DNA of 64,000 bases from Salminus brasiliensis (taxonomy: Eukaryota; Chordata; Actinopteri; Characiformes; Bryconidae). The notes below the pieces were generated by a model. It was not told where the DNA came from. It searched no databases and worked only from the letters and a program-made list of their open reading frames with translations. Positions 41,135 to 54,192 of the stretch are shown here, one piece after another; within the stretch, counting starts at the first letter, position 1; every line of letters starts with the position of its first letter. The translations under genes and the position numbers were made by a program. Where the stretch lies: contig NC_132893.1 of the NCBI RefSeq assembly GCF_030463535.1, positions 23,478,782 to 23,542,781 of the forward strand. Reading direction: 5' to 3'.

Positions 41135-44100
41135 ACTCTTGTCAGAATTAATGTGTTTTTTATTGGTCTCTGCTTATTCATCCTTTAACCTATGAATATC
41201 CTTTCATTAAGGTTTACACATATGATTGCACATTCCTACTTCTGATGTAATTAGATTAAAGATCTAAATAAATATTGTTGGCTTACACTGCTAGGCCAGT
41301 AAGCATCCTTGATCCATTTGACAGCAACACTGTCATATTTTTGTGATCTGATGATCTTAGAATTACCTTGATTATCTTGAAATGTGTCTTACCATTAGAA
41401 ACAAAGCCTGAAGCAGCAGAACTAATGCAGAGTGCGAAGATGTTAAAGGAATGATTGTTTCTCAGTCTGTCATTTAATTGTATCTCTTTTCCTTAGGCCA
41501 ATTCAGAAGAGTTCATCCCCATCTTTGCGAATAACCCACGAGAGCTACGTGCATTCCTTGAGCACATGATCAAGGTGGAGCCATCATCTCCACAGGGTGT
41601 GTATGATACACTGCTGGAGCTTCGACTGCAGGACTGGGCCCATGAACAGAATCCTGAGGTGAACGCCACACACTAATATTCACTACTTTACAGTAACTAT
41701 CACTATCATTCTGTAGCATATTTAATACTATTAATAATGATTTTCTTTTTATTAAAGTTTGTAAATGTCAAACGTATATAATTACAAAAAATACATGCAT
41801 TTGTTTTTGTCATGCAGAAGAAGAAGGCCCTGCAGGAGGCAGCATTGTCACTGCTGAGAAGAGAGAACACTGTGTTTGATAAAGCTCTGGTGCTCTGCCA
41901 AATGCACAACTTTAAAGAGGGAGTGCTTTACCTCTACGAGAAGGGCAAGCTGTGAGTCTAAGTCTTATCTTAACTTGAGTTATTTACTGTCCATTTACAG
42001 CAATTTCTCAAGTGCAAGGCCATTTAACAAATGCAGTACGATAATCACAACATAGACAGGGAGGAGGAAAAGTTAGTGACTACAGCACTGTAAGATCTGC
42101 CACCCATTGAAGGTAGCACCTTTTTAAGTAACTTAAGAATAAAGACGCTACAAGGGGGGAGGACTACTTTTGGTTCCATTAATGGTGTTTGTGAAAGAAA
42201 AGTGTGAAGAACCTTTTAAATGTTGAAACGGCCTTAACTGCGTGTAAAGGTTCTTCACATTTACTTTAAAAAGTCTGTGATGTTACTTGTAACTTGTATG
42301 TTCTCACTAAGAATAGGAGTAATGTAGGCAGAGTTTTGGAAAACTCTCGCCCCCATGTTTTGAGTGAACTTTTTAGCCAGAGGACTAGTTCGAAAAATTA
42401 CAGAAATCAATATAGGGAAATATGAAGGCATGGAGTTGGGTTTTTTTTATCACTAGTAGTGAGTAATCACTACTCATGACCCTATTGTAAGAACATCTGG
42501 ACACTGTTCTCAGCGCTGTGGTTTCCAATAATTATTTTTGTAGAGCATGAGTGATGCCATTAGTCTGATCTTTTGTGAAGGTACCAGCAGATCATGCACT
42601 ACCACATGCAGAACGAGGAGTACTCTAAGGTGGTGGAGGCGTGCAAGACATATGGTGATCAAGAGGTTTGTCTGTGGGAGCAGGCCCTGGGCTACTTTGC
42701 ACGAAAAGAAGAAGACTGCAAAGCTTACATTAGTGAGGTCCTACAGCATATTGACCAGAATAACCTCATGCCACCACTTCTGGGTATGTTGCAAGCATGT
42801 ACTGGAAAGACATAGAAATCTTTTGCATCATCTTGCGGTTGTCTCACCTTGGTAATCTGTTCTTCACACCTTTAGAGTTGGGTACTTTTTTGTACAGAAA
42901 TGTTGCTGCTGAACATTTGCCCTCTTTAGAAATGCAATGGTGTGCATGCAGTGGTTTGGTAGCCTGGGTAATTTTTTTTTCTAACTGCCGTTACCATGCT
43001 GTTTTACTGCCTCTCTGCTTATATATAATTTTTTGTTATTGTACAGGCTCTGTTTTAAAGTTATTTCAAAGTTATCAAGACCTGCGTTTTAGTAATCCTG
43101 CTACCATCGACACAATACTACTACTAATTACCATTTACTGCCCCAGCCCACCTAAATCAAATCACAGAGGGTCCCATAATCAACTGATAAACTGGGTCAG
43201 TAATGTTGAGTTGAGAAATACTTAAGACTTAAGACTGTGGGCTGCCAATAGCAGGATTTACACTAGTGGTTTCCAACTCTCCTCTTGATGGTTTCGTTGC
43301 CCTGCACATTTTAGTGTCTACCTTGCTTCAAAAACACCTGGTCCAGTTATTCAACTCTTTCTGACTTTGTAGTGAATGTAGTGTTTTAGAGCAGAAAGAC
43401 TTTAAGGCTTATGTTGATCACTACTGAATGTAGTGTTTTAGAGCAGAAAGACTTTAAGGCTTATGTTGATCGTTGCATCCACAGAAGTTTATGAACAATA
43501 TTACTAAATTAAATCTTATTAAATTGTGCAAACCATGCTGCTCATGTGTTATTTTTGTCTTTCATTTTCTGCTACCACATTTAATTTCTAAATTCTACGA
43601 AGTGTTTCTTTACATCATTTTTTATGAATAACTTTGCACCCTGTCCTTTGCAGTGGTGCAGACACTGGCTCACAACTCCACAGCAACACTGTCTGTGATC
43701 AAGGATTACCTGATTAATAAACTGCAGAGGGAGAACCAGCAGATAGAGGAGGATGAGCGGAAGATCCGGCAGTACCGCGAGGAGACTGCACACCTACGCT
43801 CTGAGATCCAGGAGCTCCGTACCAGGTAGCACAGTTGAGAGGTCCTAGAGGGTGTAACATGACAATCAAAAAAGCCTTGTAATAACCTGTAATAACAGCA
43901 AATGAGCACAAAAAAAATTGGCCTAGAAAAGATTTAAGACTTTAAGACATAATGAGGCCAGACGATATGGATAGAAGAATTGGAAGAAGAAAAACACAAA
44001 TATGAAAATGGCAGCCGGCAAAAACAAAACACTGAAAGAAAGCATATATAGCATAAAGAAAGACATTACACATGTCCTTAAATGCTTGTTTGTACTTTGG

Positions 44101-45624
44101 ACAGATTGTAACCTCTTCATTTCCTTATTTGCTTTAATATTGGTTGCCATATTGTACCAAAATCATTTCATCTATCACACAGAATGTGGCTTAATTGTGC
44201 CATATAAAGTACACAGCTGAAATAGCTGATCCATGCTTTTTATTATTACATTTTTACTATTGTAGTATTAGTGACGTAATTCAAAGTACAACAGTACAGA
44301 AGGTTCGTTTTTGATAAAAACCCTGTAGGCACTGCAATCACGTATTCATACCAAACACCTAGATATAAGAATGCGGTCCGCTTTGTATCCTAGCTTTCAG
44401 TATATTACTAACAATCTGAATTTGACAAGTCAGTAATTGTCAGTAAATGTCAGTAGTCAGACATTGCAATGAAAGAAATAAAATGAAATTAATTAATTGT
44501 GCTCTCCAAGATGCCTGAGCATTGCATGCAGTCTGTCCCACCTCAGTATCATTTTGGCTCCCTCTGTTGTTTTATATGGGTTTATTGCAAAGCCATTTCA
44601 TGAGCCTTTCTTCAGCTTTCTTCTCTGTGAACCTCAACTAAACTTCCCCAAATAAAGTGACATAATTCGCAGCACTTGTAGAGAATATGCAGGTTTATTT
44701 TTTATTTTATTTTATTATTTATTTATTTATTTATTTTAAGCCCACTGTGGAAAGTAACATTCTTATAAACCCATTTTCTTCATTTTAATCTTCTTTGTGT
44801 AGAAGTGATTTAGATTAGTGTGTGGGTGTGGGTGTGGGTGTTTTTAATTGTTTGACATTTTTACAAAATGACTATCAAATGTTTCCATTCCTTTTTTTCT
44901 TTTTTTGTTACCCCCACAGTGCAAAGATTTTCCAGAAGACAAAGTGTAGCATGTGTAACAGCCCTCTGGAACTGCCATCAGTGCATTTCCTGTGTGGGCA
45001 CTCTTTCCATCAGCACTGCTTTGAGAGCTATGCTGAGAGTGAAGCTGAGTGCCCCACCTGCACACCAGAGAACAGGAAGGTGAAAGACATGCTGCGAGCA
45101 CAGGACCAGAAACGCGACTTGCACGATCATTTCAACAGACAGGTACGGAAAACAAGGAATCTCCCCATAACCTTAAACCATGCATTACTTTCAACACATA
45201 CAGTAGCTTTACTGGTAATGGCCTTTAAAATTAAACTGCTGGCTGTAAATAGTCAGGTGTGGGTAGAGTTTCTTACACCATTATCATATAGAGGTTTGAG
45301 TACTGTAATGAAGTTATGACTCAAAAAAGTAGCCTAGCAACTAAGAAAATAAATGTAACTATGTACTACTCATTTCTGTTGAAGTTGAATAATGCTTGAA
45401 CTAACTATTGAACCAAAATGCCTGCAGTAATTAACGTGAAACCCTGTCGTTCGCAGTTGAAGAGTTCTAATGACGGTTTCTCAGTGGTGGCGGATTACTT
45501 CGGCCGTGGCGTTTTCAATAAACTCACACTGATAACAGATGCTCCAGGTGGTAAGGCTGGGCCTGGGAGTTTGGAAGCTGATCTACAGAGAGACTTGCTC
45601 ATTCACACCAAGAGAAATGTCTGA
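36316..45624 (+). CDS. vps11: VPS11, core subunit of CORVET/HOPS, 16 exons
   Basis: Vacuolar protein sorting 11, a scaffold subunit shared by the CORVET and HOPS tethering complexes for endosome and lysosome fusion. Exons: 36316-36457, 36767-36915, 37661-37796, 38001-38164, 38288-38535, 39299-39500, 39690-39841, 39930-40116, 40371-40514, 40729-40926 (or -40917), 41497-41658, 41818-41951, 42581-42783, 43654-43825, 44920-45142, 45457-45624; 927 residues (924 with the alternative exon-10 donor), against 941 in human. N-terminal beta-propeller region (MAAFLQWRRFVFFDKE, THLYQLKQH, DTHGCALRCSAL). Clathrin-type helical repeats (DAQRIHNLTAYLQALHRQSL, ILMHH-like LMHHVPE). Coiled coil in exon 14. RING-H2 finger at about 805-845 (KCSMCN...HFLCGHSFHQHC...CPTC). 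Conserved tail FGRGVFNKLTL. Intron 1 (36458-36766) is U12-type AT-AC. Head to head with hyou1, as I recall for human HYOU1-VPS11. Confidence 0.97.
37155..37462 (-). mobile_element. MITE family copy 7 (vps11 intron 2, minus orientation)
   Basis: The family in reverse: CTCATCCCAAAAGTTTTGG, TTTATACCCCTCTAGCCCATGCC, TGCCTGGCATTAGGCATG, ACTAGACAAGCTGTGTG and the terminal GTGTTTACAAACG. Confidence 0.75.
43263..43360. repeat. Interspersed repeat fragment in vps11 intron 13
   Basis: The string with CCTGCACATTTTAGTGTC followed by AACACCTGGTCCAGTTATTCAA resembles a dispersed fish repeat known to me by pattern. No coding capacity. Confidence 0.4.
43373..43471. repeat. 52-bp tandem duplication in vps11 intron 13
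   Basis: Two nearly identical copies of a 52-bp unit starting TGAATGTAGTGTTTTAGAGC. Confidence 0.85.
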
Positions 45625-46156
45625 GAAACAGGTCCTCATCAACATCGTGGTTGTGAAATTCAGAGCTACAGACTGGGTTCAGTTTTTATTGCGCTGAGGA
45701 GTTCATAGTATCATATTCTGTGAGGCCTGATCCTGATTCTCTCCTGCTTGTACTCCTAGGTCAGTGGGCACATTCTTAAAAAATCATATGTGTCCTGCAA
45801 AATGTTCCCATGTCATGAAGAAATATATTGATCCCTGAAAAGCAAGTTAATAGAACATCCCATACAGCTACTTGCAACCTTAACTGCTTTTATATGTCTG
45901 TAAATTAACTGTGAATATAACACATGTATGAATGTTGTCGTGTGCTTTTCTTTTTTTTTTTTTTTTTGCAGTTTGCAATGATCAAGTGCTTGATCTGTGA
46001 TTCAGTGGAAGCGAAATTAGGCAATGAATGAATGTATTTTCAAATTTACAGCATTAATTAATACAAAACATCTATTGGCCTAAATGTGCATATGTCCAAC
46101 ACTATGCCCAGTACCTGCTCTGTAAAATGTCATTGTTACACTAACAACAACATAAT

Positions 46157-46162
46157 AATAAA
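46157..46162 (+). terminator. vps11: Candidate vps11 poly(A) signal
   Basis: AATAAA about 530 bases after the vps11 stop and about 690 bases before the ift46 promoter inverted repeat. Confidence 0.55.
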
Positions 46163-46845
46163 GAACTACAACACAGCAAACAAGAGTATTACTTGTTAAT
46201 CTATGGCTACATTTAGTTTAATAAAAATGCTACAACTGATTAGTTACATGTAACTACATACAGGGCTGTGAGGCTTTGTATGCTTGTATCTGGAAGGAAC
46301 ATTACACGGAGTCTCGGAAGTGTCAAGGTAAAAAACTATATTTAGTGACCTAATTCGTTCCCTTAATGAAATAAATTGTCATGGCTATAGGTCATAGGTA
46401 ATTACATGGGTTTAATATGTTAGATAAAGCAAAATCAGCGCTAACCGGTGTTCTGCCGATTTGTGCTACCCATCGATATGCCCTACTTAGCGGCTCTGCG
46501 CATGCGCTGAACCACAATTTTGAATGTTTTCATGTGTTCCTCGTGATAATTTTTTTTCGTGAGTTTTTCTCAGGTGCATCCTACAATCTGAGCTTACTGG
46601 TAATATTGGTTTGAGTTTTACAAAAATATACATTATTTTTTTAAGTGCCTCAATTACCTGATGTAGATAATGATTTATGCTACCTAAATATCTTTCCTAT
46701 ACTTCTGCTGGTAGCAAGCATTCTCGGATCTAACTCTTTTTAGCATATAGACATAGCCTATCCTAGGATATTAATTCACGCTGGTTCACCTATAAATACA
46801 CACTACGGTAGCATGCTTCGACAAGGTAGCACAAATCGACAGAAC

Positions 46846-47231
46846 ACCGGACCTAAAAACATAGCCACCTTCTGTCGCTCAAACCTCTCCATGTAAGCAG
46901 GCGGTGTTCTGTTACCTTGGAAACCGAAACCGGTTACATTTACAATTCCACATATTGTCGGTAAGAGGTTAATTAAACTAAACTGACTCTTAATATAATT
47001 TGTGTTTGCAACTAAAACATAATTGCCAAGTCTGTGACACCATACAAGACGGTCTCAGATTTCTTTAAAAAGCTCCAGTCGTGCGCCAACCATGGACCAA
47101 TGGTACCAACGCGCCCGTCAGCCGTGATCTCCAGGAGCGTCGCGAGATTCGGTTTCCAGGGTAACAGCACACCGCCTGCTTACATGGAGAGCTTTGAGCG
47201 ACAGAAGGTAGCTAATGTTTTTAGCTCCGGT
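46846..47231. repeat. ift46: Inverted duplication of the ift46 promoter and first exon
   Basis: Arm A (46846-46928), read on the minus strand, matches arm B (47148-47231), read on the plus strand, over about 84 positions with six differences including one indel. Each arm contains an X-box-like 14-mer (GTTTCC-AA/AG-GGTAAC), the string CACCGCCTGCTTACATGGAG with an ATG, eight codons (MERFERQK in arm A, MESFERQK in arm B) and a GT after AAG. Arm B is the ift46 first exon. Arm A is its mirror copy, 219 bp away, pointing toward vps11. Confidence 0.9.
47152..47165 (+). promoter_or_regulatory. ift46: X-box (RFX-type) motif of ift46
   Basis: GTTTCCAGGGTAAC differs at one position from the X-box consensus GTTNCC-AT-GGNAAC. 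It lies 19 bases before the ATG at 47184. X-boxes bound by RFX factors are typical of ciliary genes. The mirror copy (46911-46924) also differs at one position. Confidence 0.7.
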
Positions 47232-49174
47232 TAGCGCAAATATTCACCGCGGCTGACATATTAAAGCCACGTAAATATATATAACGCTGCTCTGCGTTGC
47301 ACTGAGTTCATTCGAGCTGTCTGCGGAGAGAAATAGCTTTAGCTATTCCAACTTTCTTTTAGTTTCATGCTTGATCGGTCAGGCTAACGTTAGCTTGGTA
47401 GCTAGCTAGCTGCATTGACTACATAGCGATTGATATAGCTAGCTAGCTAACGTCTAAGTAAGGTTGCCCAGATTAAAGCCGTTTTGTTAGACTGTTAATA
47501 AATACTTTTTACTTAAGACGTTTCGTTCAGTAGTAGAAGTATCAGTGGGTAGTTTCCTAGCTAGCTAGCACTATATATCTCAACTGTTGTTCTGTTGGAT
47601 CTGGCGTGTCCACTCTGCTGTAATTAAGCATTTTGCAAATTATATCCATGTTAGGATATTAGTTAGTCAATGCTGGGGGCTTTCTAATCGTCACGCATGG
47701 AATTGGGCATGGGGCCAATAGGTTCCAACACGCCAATATGTTTACCTGCTCTAGATAGTCCTATTCTATTGGCAATACTTCGCTACAAGGACTAGACAAG
47801 ATATGTGTGCAGTTGCACATCGCTGACATGGATTAACTGTATGGTTGCACCTGTGTTGTGTTGTTCTCAGACTCAGCTCATAAACAACCAGCCGTTTGAT
47901 GAGACACTGGACATCAACGATTCAGAAGAGGTCGCCAGTTTGTACACACCAACTCCGCGTCAAACAGGTGATGCCCTCGCTGCTTTTTACTCTTTTACAA
48001 CTTTTATACAATGGCTACATTGTCTTGTGATTTCAGTCTTTAGGAACAGGAGCAGACAACAACTAAATACCATGGCCAATAACAGCAGTGACGAATATGA
48101 AGAAGATACCAAGGTAAATGCATCATTTACCATCCCAAACCTCATTAATGCAGGGTGTGAACTTCTGATCTTGTAAATTGCACTGACTTTTTTCACATTT
48201 AATTGCAGAAAAAGAAAGAGCCACCAGCCAGTCCAAGAAGAGCTAGTGATAATAACGAGGAAGAAGAGGAGGAAGACGACGACGACGATGATGATGACGA
48301 CGACTGTGATGAAACTGAATCTGATGAAGATGATGGAGAGCCAGGTTCAGCTCCTGAAGGGTAGGATCTGTGCTGAAGCTTACAGGCACTGTAAACATGA
48401 ATCAGACAGAAAACACATTTTTTAAATGATCTTACTGTTTGGTAATTAGCTATTCTTTAAAGCAATCTAAAAGAAGTGCAACTAACTCTCATATCATCTT
48501 ACAAGTTTACAAAATAGAGAAATAACATTTTATGGCCATAATATCATGGATACAATTCTCAGTGCTTACTGGGACAGACTAATATTAGCTTGCTAGCAAG
48601 CTGCATTGATTGCTTAGCAATTGATCTAAGGTCTAAAAAGGTAATGCAGATTAAAGCTGTTTTATTAGGTGGTTATTGAATACTTTTGACACTTAAGATG
48701 TTTTGTTTGGTTTTTGAAGTATCAATATATACCTCAAATATATATTTTTTGTTTTTTCTCGAATTTCTAAAAGTCAAACATTATTGTTTTAAAAGGAATG
48801 TTTTAAGCTAAATTGTCCAATGTTAAATATCTTTGAAAAAGTATGGCAACACCTAGGAGTGTGCTATGCCCTAAATAAAGGGAAATTCACGAATGAGGCA
48901 GATAATAAAACACTGATTACCTTCTTAAGACCTCATTGATATGCCAGAAACTTATTAGAAGAAAATAATTCAAAATATTTTTTTTATGGCCCTATGAATG
49001 TTGGACAGTAGTAGTAAATTTTACAGGAGAATGTCATGGTATCTGTCCATGAGGTACGGTTTACCCATAAGGTAAGGTTTAGTTCTAACAAATCCCTTAA
49101 CCCAATAGAAATGTGTATAGGGACCTAAAAAGTTAAAAATATTATATATTATATATATACATTATATGTATATA

Positions 49175-49258
<84 letters not shown>

Positions 49259-52200
49259 GTCACTGTATGTCACTCTTACTATGTGCGGGTACAAGAAATA
49301 GATCACCCAGCATCAATATTGAGAAATAATTAATTAAATATTATTTGCAGATTAACTGAATACATACATATAAATACTATACATTTTATGTATTAAAAAT
49401 GCTGACATGAATACAAATAACATTTAGTATCCACTTCCTAGCTTGTGAATATGTGCAGTTCAAGAGTAACCCATCCATAATGTATGAAGACAATTCATCG
49501 AGTTATGTAAGGTGCCATAAGTGTAATTCTTACAAACATGGTTACTACTACTACTTGGTACTTTTATGTGTAAAAGTGGGATGTCATCTCAAAGCGTTTT
49601 CCACTGTGGTTCACACTTATTTGTGGGCGAGCAGCCTAATAAGACAACTAGATTGTCGGTTTTACAGTTCGAACCAGTGGTATGCTAATGAACGCATGAG
49701 AAGAAAGAAAAACGTTGAAAAGATGATAAAGAAGCACAAACAGACATACAGCAGTTTAGATAGGCCTGGTTGATAAACAAATGATTCATATCATAGGTTC
49801 TTAAGGAGGGCAATGTAGTATCTAAAGCTTTTAGAGAAAGATATTGAATAGATTTTTTTTATATTTATTTATTATTTTTGTGCAATAAATAAATAACTTC
49901 AACTCTTATTAAAGGGTTCTGTTTATTTATTAACTAATAACTTACAACACATGTTTTATCTTGTCCAATAAAGATTGGAGTATGTGTAATGTGGCCCATT
50001 ACCTCAAGCGCTGCTACCTCTGTACTACACACTTGATTTAAATATTTATATGTGAAATGCTGAGGTTTCTCTCATAGTGTGTGTGTATTTTCTCACAGAG
50101 CATATGACCCGGCAGATTATGACCATCTTCGTGTTACGGCAGAAATCAAAGAACTTTTCCAGTACATTACACGGTGAGAAGCTTTTGTTTTCGTACACGA
50201 ACCCACACAAACCACTGATACGTCTCACATCTGATTTCTCTCAAATGGAAACACACATGCAAGAAGTTTGTATATCTATGGGTGCTAGTCATTATTATAA
50301 ATGTGAATGTTTTTTGCTTTCAGGTACACACCACAGACTATAGAATTGGACCATAAGCTGAAACCTTTTATTCCTGACTTTATCCCAGCTGTAGGGGACA
50401 TTGATGCTTTCCTTAAAGTGAGTCCAGTCATATTAACTATGCCATGTACCAAGTACCATAAATTTACTTGTATGTGACTGAACACTGTATCAAATTAGTT
50501 TTAACTACAGATGCTTTCTTCTTATATTACACATTTTGTATATTCTGTGTTATCTATGTTTCAAAACATAAAAATTGGAGATTCAAGGCCGTTGTGCAAC
50601 AGCAACAACATATACCTATATTCTGAAATAGACTCACCATTTTAGTACTACAGGAGGAGTACTTCAGCATTTTGAACCATTCATAGCAGGGCAAATCTGA
50701 AAACCTGGAACTTTCCAGTCATGAAAATATCTGGAAAATTAGAAAATTGTTAGAAATCCTGGAAGAGTTGAGCTTTAAAACCAGTGAGCCTCACATTTGA
50801 AAACATTGAAGGATTTACAGAGGGATATGCATTGACTGGAAAATTTGTATGTAGTAGTAGGTGTTGAGTAATACATCCAGTGTATGAAACCAATTGACAT
50901 TAATATGCTTTATTATGCTTGTTGTATGTTGTCATGTATGGAAATCATGGCAGATGTGTTTTTTAAAAAAATAAACTTTAGGCAGTTACAGAGAATGTTC
51001 AGAATAACATAAATACCACATCAGATTTTTTGTTCACCCATTTCTGATGCATGTGGTGTGTGTCCGTGATAATCAGGTTCCACGGCCGGACGGGAAGGCA
51101 GACGGTCTAGGATTGCTGGTTTTGGATGAACCCTGTGCCAAGCAGTCTGATCCTACAGTGCTCTCCCTGTGGCTCTCAGAGAACAGTAAACAGCACAATG
51201 TTGCTGTGAGTATACACACACTCACAGTCTGTCACTTTTGTCTGTGAGTTTGTCCATGGACGTAAAAGAATGGGTCAGCACAAATTTTACCTTTCCTTTA
51301 TTCCAGACTTGATGAACTCCTAATGAATTTCTCTCTGTCCTTTTTAGGAGGTGAAAGTGAAAAGTATTGAGAATCCGCAGAAGAACCCTAAAGCCATAGA
51401 TAACTGGATAGAAAGCATCAGTGAACTTCACCGGTCCAAACCACCAGCTACTGTACACTACACCAGGCAAGAACAAACACAGACCGTGCTTTATTGACCT
51501 CATTCAACGTCATACACTAAAAACTGAAATACACTATACATCCAAATGTTTGTGGACATCCCTTGTACTGAAGGCATTTAGCTACTTTAAGTTGCACCCA
51601 TTGCTGAAACACACACAATGTATGTAACATGTTGGCACCATGCCTAATGCCAAGGGTGGAATGAGCAGGTGTCCCAATACTTCCATATAGTGTATTAATG
51701 CAGTACCCCACTCATGTAAACATCTACACAAAGTGCACTGTTCCATGTATGATCAGGGATAAACACTATGTTCCCTGACCAGGTATGACACACCAACCAA
51801 ATGTTAATGTTTGTTCATGTTTGTCCAGTTAGTGTGCTCTGGTTTTAACTTTGGCACAAGTGGACAGAATTAATGTCCATTATTTAGGTGTCCATTTCTC
51901 TCTTTTAGATCCATGCCAGACATTGATACCCTGATGCAGGAGTGGCCAGCTGAGTTTGAGGAGCTATTGGGCAAGGTTAGTATTAAAATATTGTTTGTTG
52001 AAAGCTTAGAATATTTTGTAGTAGCATTTAAAAGAGTACTTAATTATTTCCTTTCCGAATGTAGGGCCTAATGAACACAAACTTTATAGATTCTTAAAAG
52101 TTGCTGCTGTTTCTGTGTTTTTATAAATAATGCACTTGTATGAATTATGCACTTATATGCACTTAGATAAGACATGCTGTTAATTAACACTAGTGAACAC

Positions 52201-53998
52201 TAGTAAAGTCACTTTTATATAATCAGGCATTCTGAACTGGTTTATTTTGTTGGGTTCCAACTTTTTTAAATGACTGTTTTGCACTTTACAGTGTGTTTAG
52301 TTTTATAATCTGACTTTGTACACACCTTTCTCCTCCTCCCAGGTGAACCTTCCTACGGCAGATATTAACTGTGACTTGGCAGAATACATTGACATAATAT
52401 GTGGTGAGCTGAACTGTCATCTTTTTATTATCGCAAGTGAAGCCTCGTAAGTGAATCTAACTAAATTACTTTCTACAGGTATCCTGGACATCCCTGTGTA
52501 TAAGAGTCGAATCCAGTCTCTCCATGTCTTATTCACACTCTATTCTGAATTCAAAAATTCCCAGGTAATTATTATAAAAGGGACCTCTTTCTTCTGTGTC
52601 TTTTCTATCGTATATTGTTTTTCATGTCTGTTTAAATTTGCTATGTTTGTTTTTATTGAACATGGCTGTAGGGTTCCTCAGAATGTTGCCTTGCCAAAAC
52701 ATCCACTTAGTGGTTAGTCCAGACTGATCTTTATTAGTTTTATTTCACAGATCTTGTTACAGGACTGTTGTTTCTTTGGTGCAGTACGTGTGACTTCTAT
52801 GAACTGAAATACTATAGTTTATCAAAACTAAACAGAGAGCTGATTTATATGCATGTCCAGCTGGTGGCAGCTGTGCATCATTACAGTTGCTAACCAGCTG
52901 TGCACAAGCAGAAAAAGGAAAAGGTCTAGACTGTTACTGCGTACACAAGGATAGAGAGAGAAAAAAAAAAAAAAAAAAACTGAAGCACTGAGAAACGCTA
53001 TAACGTCTTGGTGCATTCGATTCAATAATAACCTACACTTCTCCTTTTTTGCATCACGTTTGGTCTAAAACAGAATCATGAAGCTTCAAAGTAAGAAATG
53101 TGAGCAACACCAGTGGTGCTTGCATAAACAGAACAGACTTAAGCTAAACATTGCAATTAAAATAAAGGCTAAAATTATACACAGTAAAGGAATTTAGGAA
53201 CTAAATGCAAATGACTAAATATGGTGCTGAGATAAAAGTAATGTTTTATTTCTCACAGATATAAACAAGTAGAATGTACATGATTAAAGGAAAGCAGTTA
53301 CTGAGTACCTGTGAACTGTGTTCAGTGAATCTGAAATGGATTTTCCATTCATTTATGTGTGTATAGTGTACTATACACGTCTATAAATATCATGTTAAAG
53401 CAGGTCTTTAATTGTGTTATCTTTTCAAAACAGGTTTGTTAGACAGCTTCTGTGATAATGGTGATCTGTGTGAACTAAATACATTTTTTCTTTTTTTACT
53501 TACTGAAAAAACTTTTCTTATTGGGGCCTATACTAAAGATTTGAAGTAATTTTGCATGAATAAAATGCAGTACAGAAAGTTCTACCTATATTTCTGGAGT
53601 AGCCCATTGTGTGTACCCTTGAGTCAAAAAGATGCTTTGGCATCTTTACAAAGTAGTTTATATGAACTTAAGCAGTCCAAGGTGCTAGTACTGAGACATT
53701 ACACCGCAGGCATACTATAAAGCCACAATAAAATAATGTCACACTTCTATTCTGAACTTAAGGTTAATAGTAGTTATTTGTCAACCTTGACTGTATGCTA
53801 AAAATGTAGATGATAGATCTGCACTATAAGTTAGTTGAAATGCTTAGTTTCCATTGCCATTCATGGGATTACATCACTGAGCATTTCCCCTCTTCTTGTG
53901 TTTAGCACTTTAAGGCGTTGGCAGAGGGCCACAAGTCCAACAGTTCTTCTGCTCCACGCACGGCTACAGCAGAAGCGGAGACACTGACATTAGAGTGA
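47184..53998 (+). CDS. ift46: Intraflagellar transport protein 46 (IFT46), 12 exons
   Basis: IFT-B core subunit needed for cilium assembly and for loading outer dynein arms. Exons: 47184-47207, 47871-47967, 48037-48113, 48209-48360, 50099-50173, 50324-50417, 51077-51205, 51348-51466, 51909-51975, 52343-52403, 52479-52564, 53906-53998; 357 residues in phase. The conserved core starts AYDPADYDHL and runs through KLKPFIPDFIPAVGDIDAFL, LGLLVLDEP, PTVLSLWLSENSKQHN, YTRSMPDIDTLMQEWP and DIPVYKSRIQSLH. An acidic Asp/Glu tract (exon 4) precedes it, as in the family. The start MESFERQK adds about 53 residues upstream of MANNSSDEYEED (ATG at 48072, strong Kozak), which matches the human N-terminus; both starts may be used. 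Intron 8 uses a GC donor (CAG|GCAAGA). Confidence 0.95.
47690..47830 (-). mobile_element. MITE family copy 8 (ift46 intron 1, minus orientation, partial)
   Basis: Reverse of the family: GGGCATGGGGCCAATAGGTT, CCTATTCTATTGGCAATACT and ACTAGACAAGATATGTGTGC. Confidence 0.7.
49141..49256. repeat. (AT)n/(GT)n microsatellite in ift46 intron 4
   Basis: Compound AT-rich dinucleotide repeat with a short GT core. Confidence 0.95.
51530..51694 (+). mobile_element. MITE family copy 9, internally deleted with both termini
   Basis: 165 bp. It starts TACACTATACATCCAAATG and ends GTGTCCCAATACTTCCATATAGTGTA, so both terminal inverted repeats (TACACTATA.) are present while most of the interior is gone. It defines the family ends and lies in ift46 intron 8. 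Confidence 0.8.
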
Positions 53999-54192
53999 TC
54001 TTCCTCTCCAACCACAAGGACCTTTGAAACTGCTCTTAATTTTTTTTAATGCCAGTCCACCCCCAGCACTCCCACAAATGGACCGAAATACTGATTGACT
54101 GTACCTCATAGTTTTCTCACTGCAAACTTTTTTTTTTTTTTTTTTTTTTTTGCATTTCCAAGAGACATAGCCTTAATAACGGCCCAGCATTA

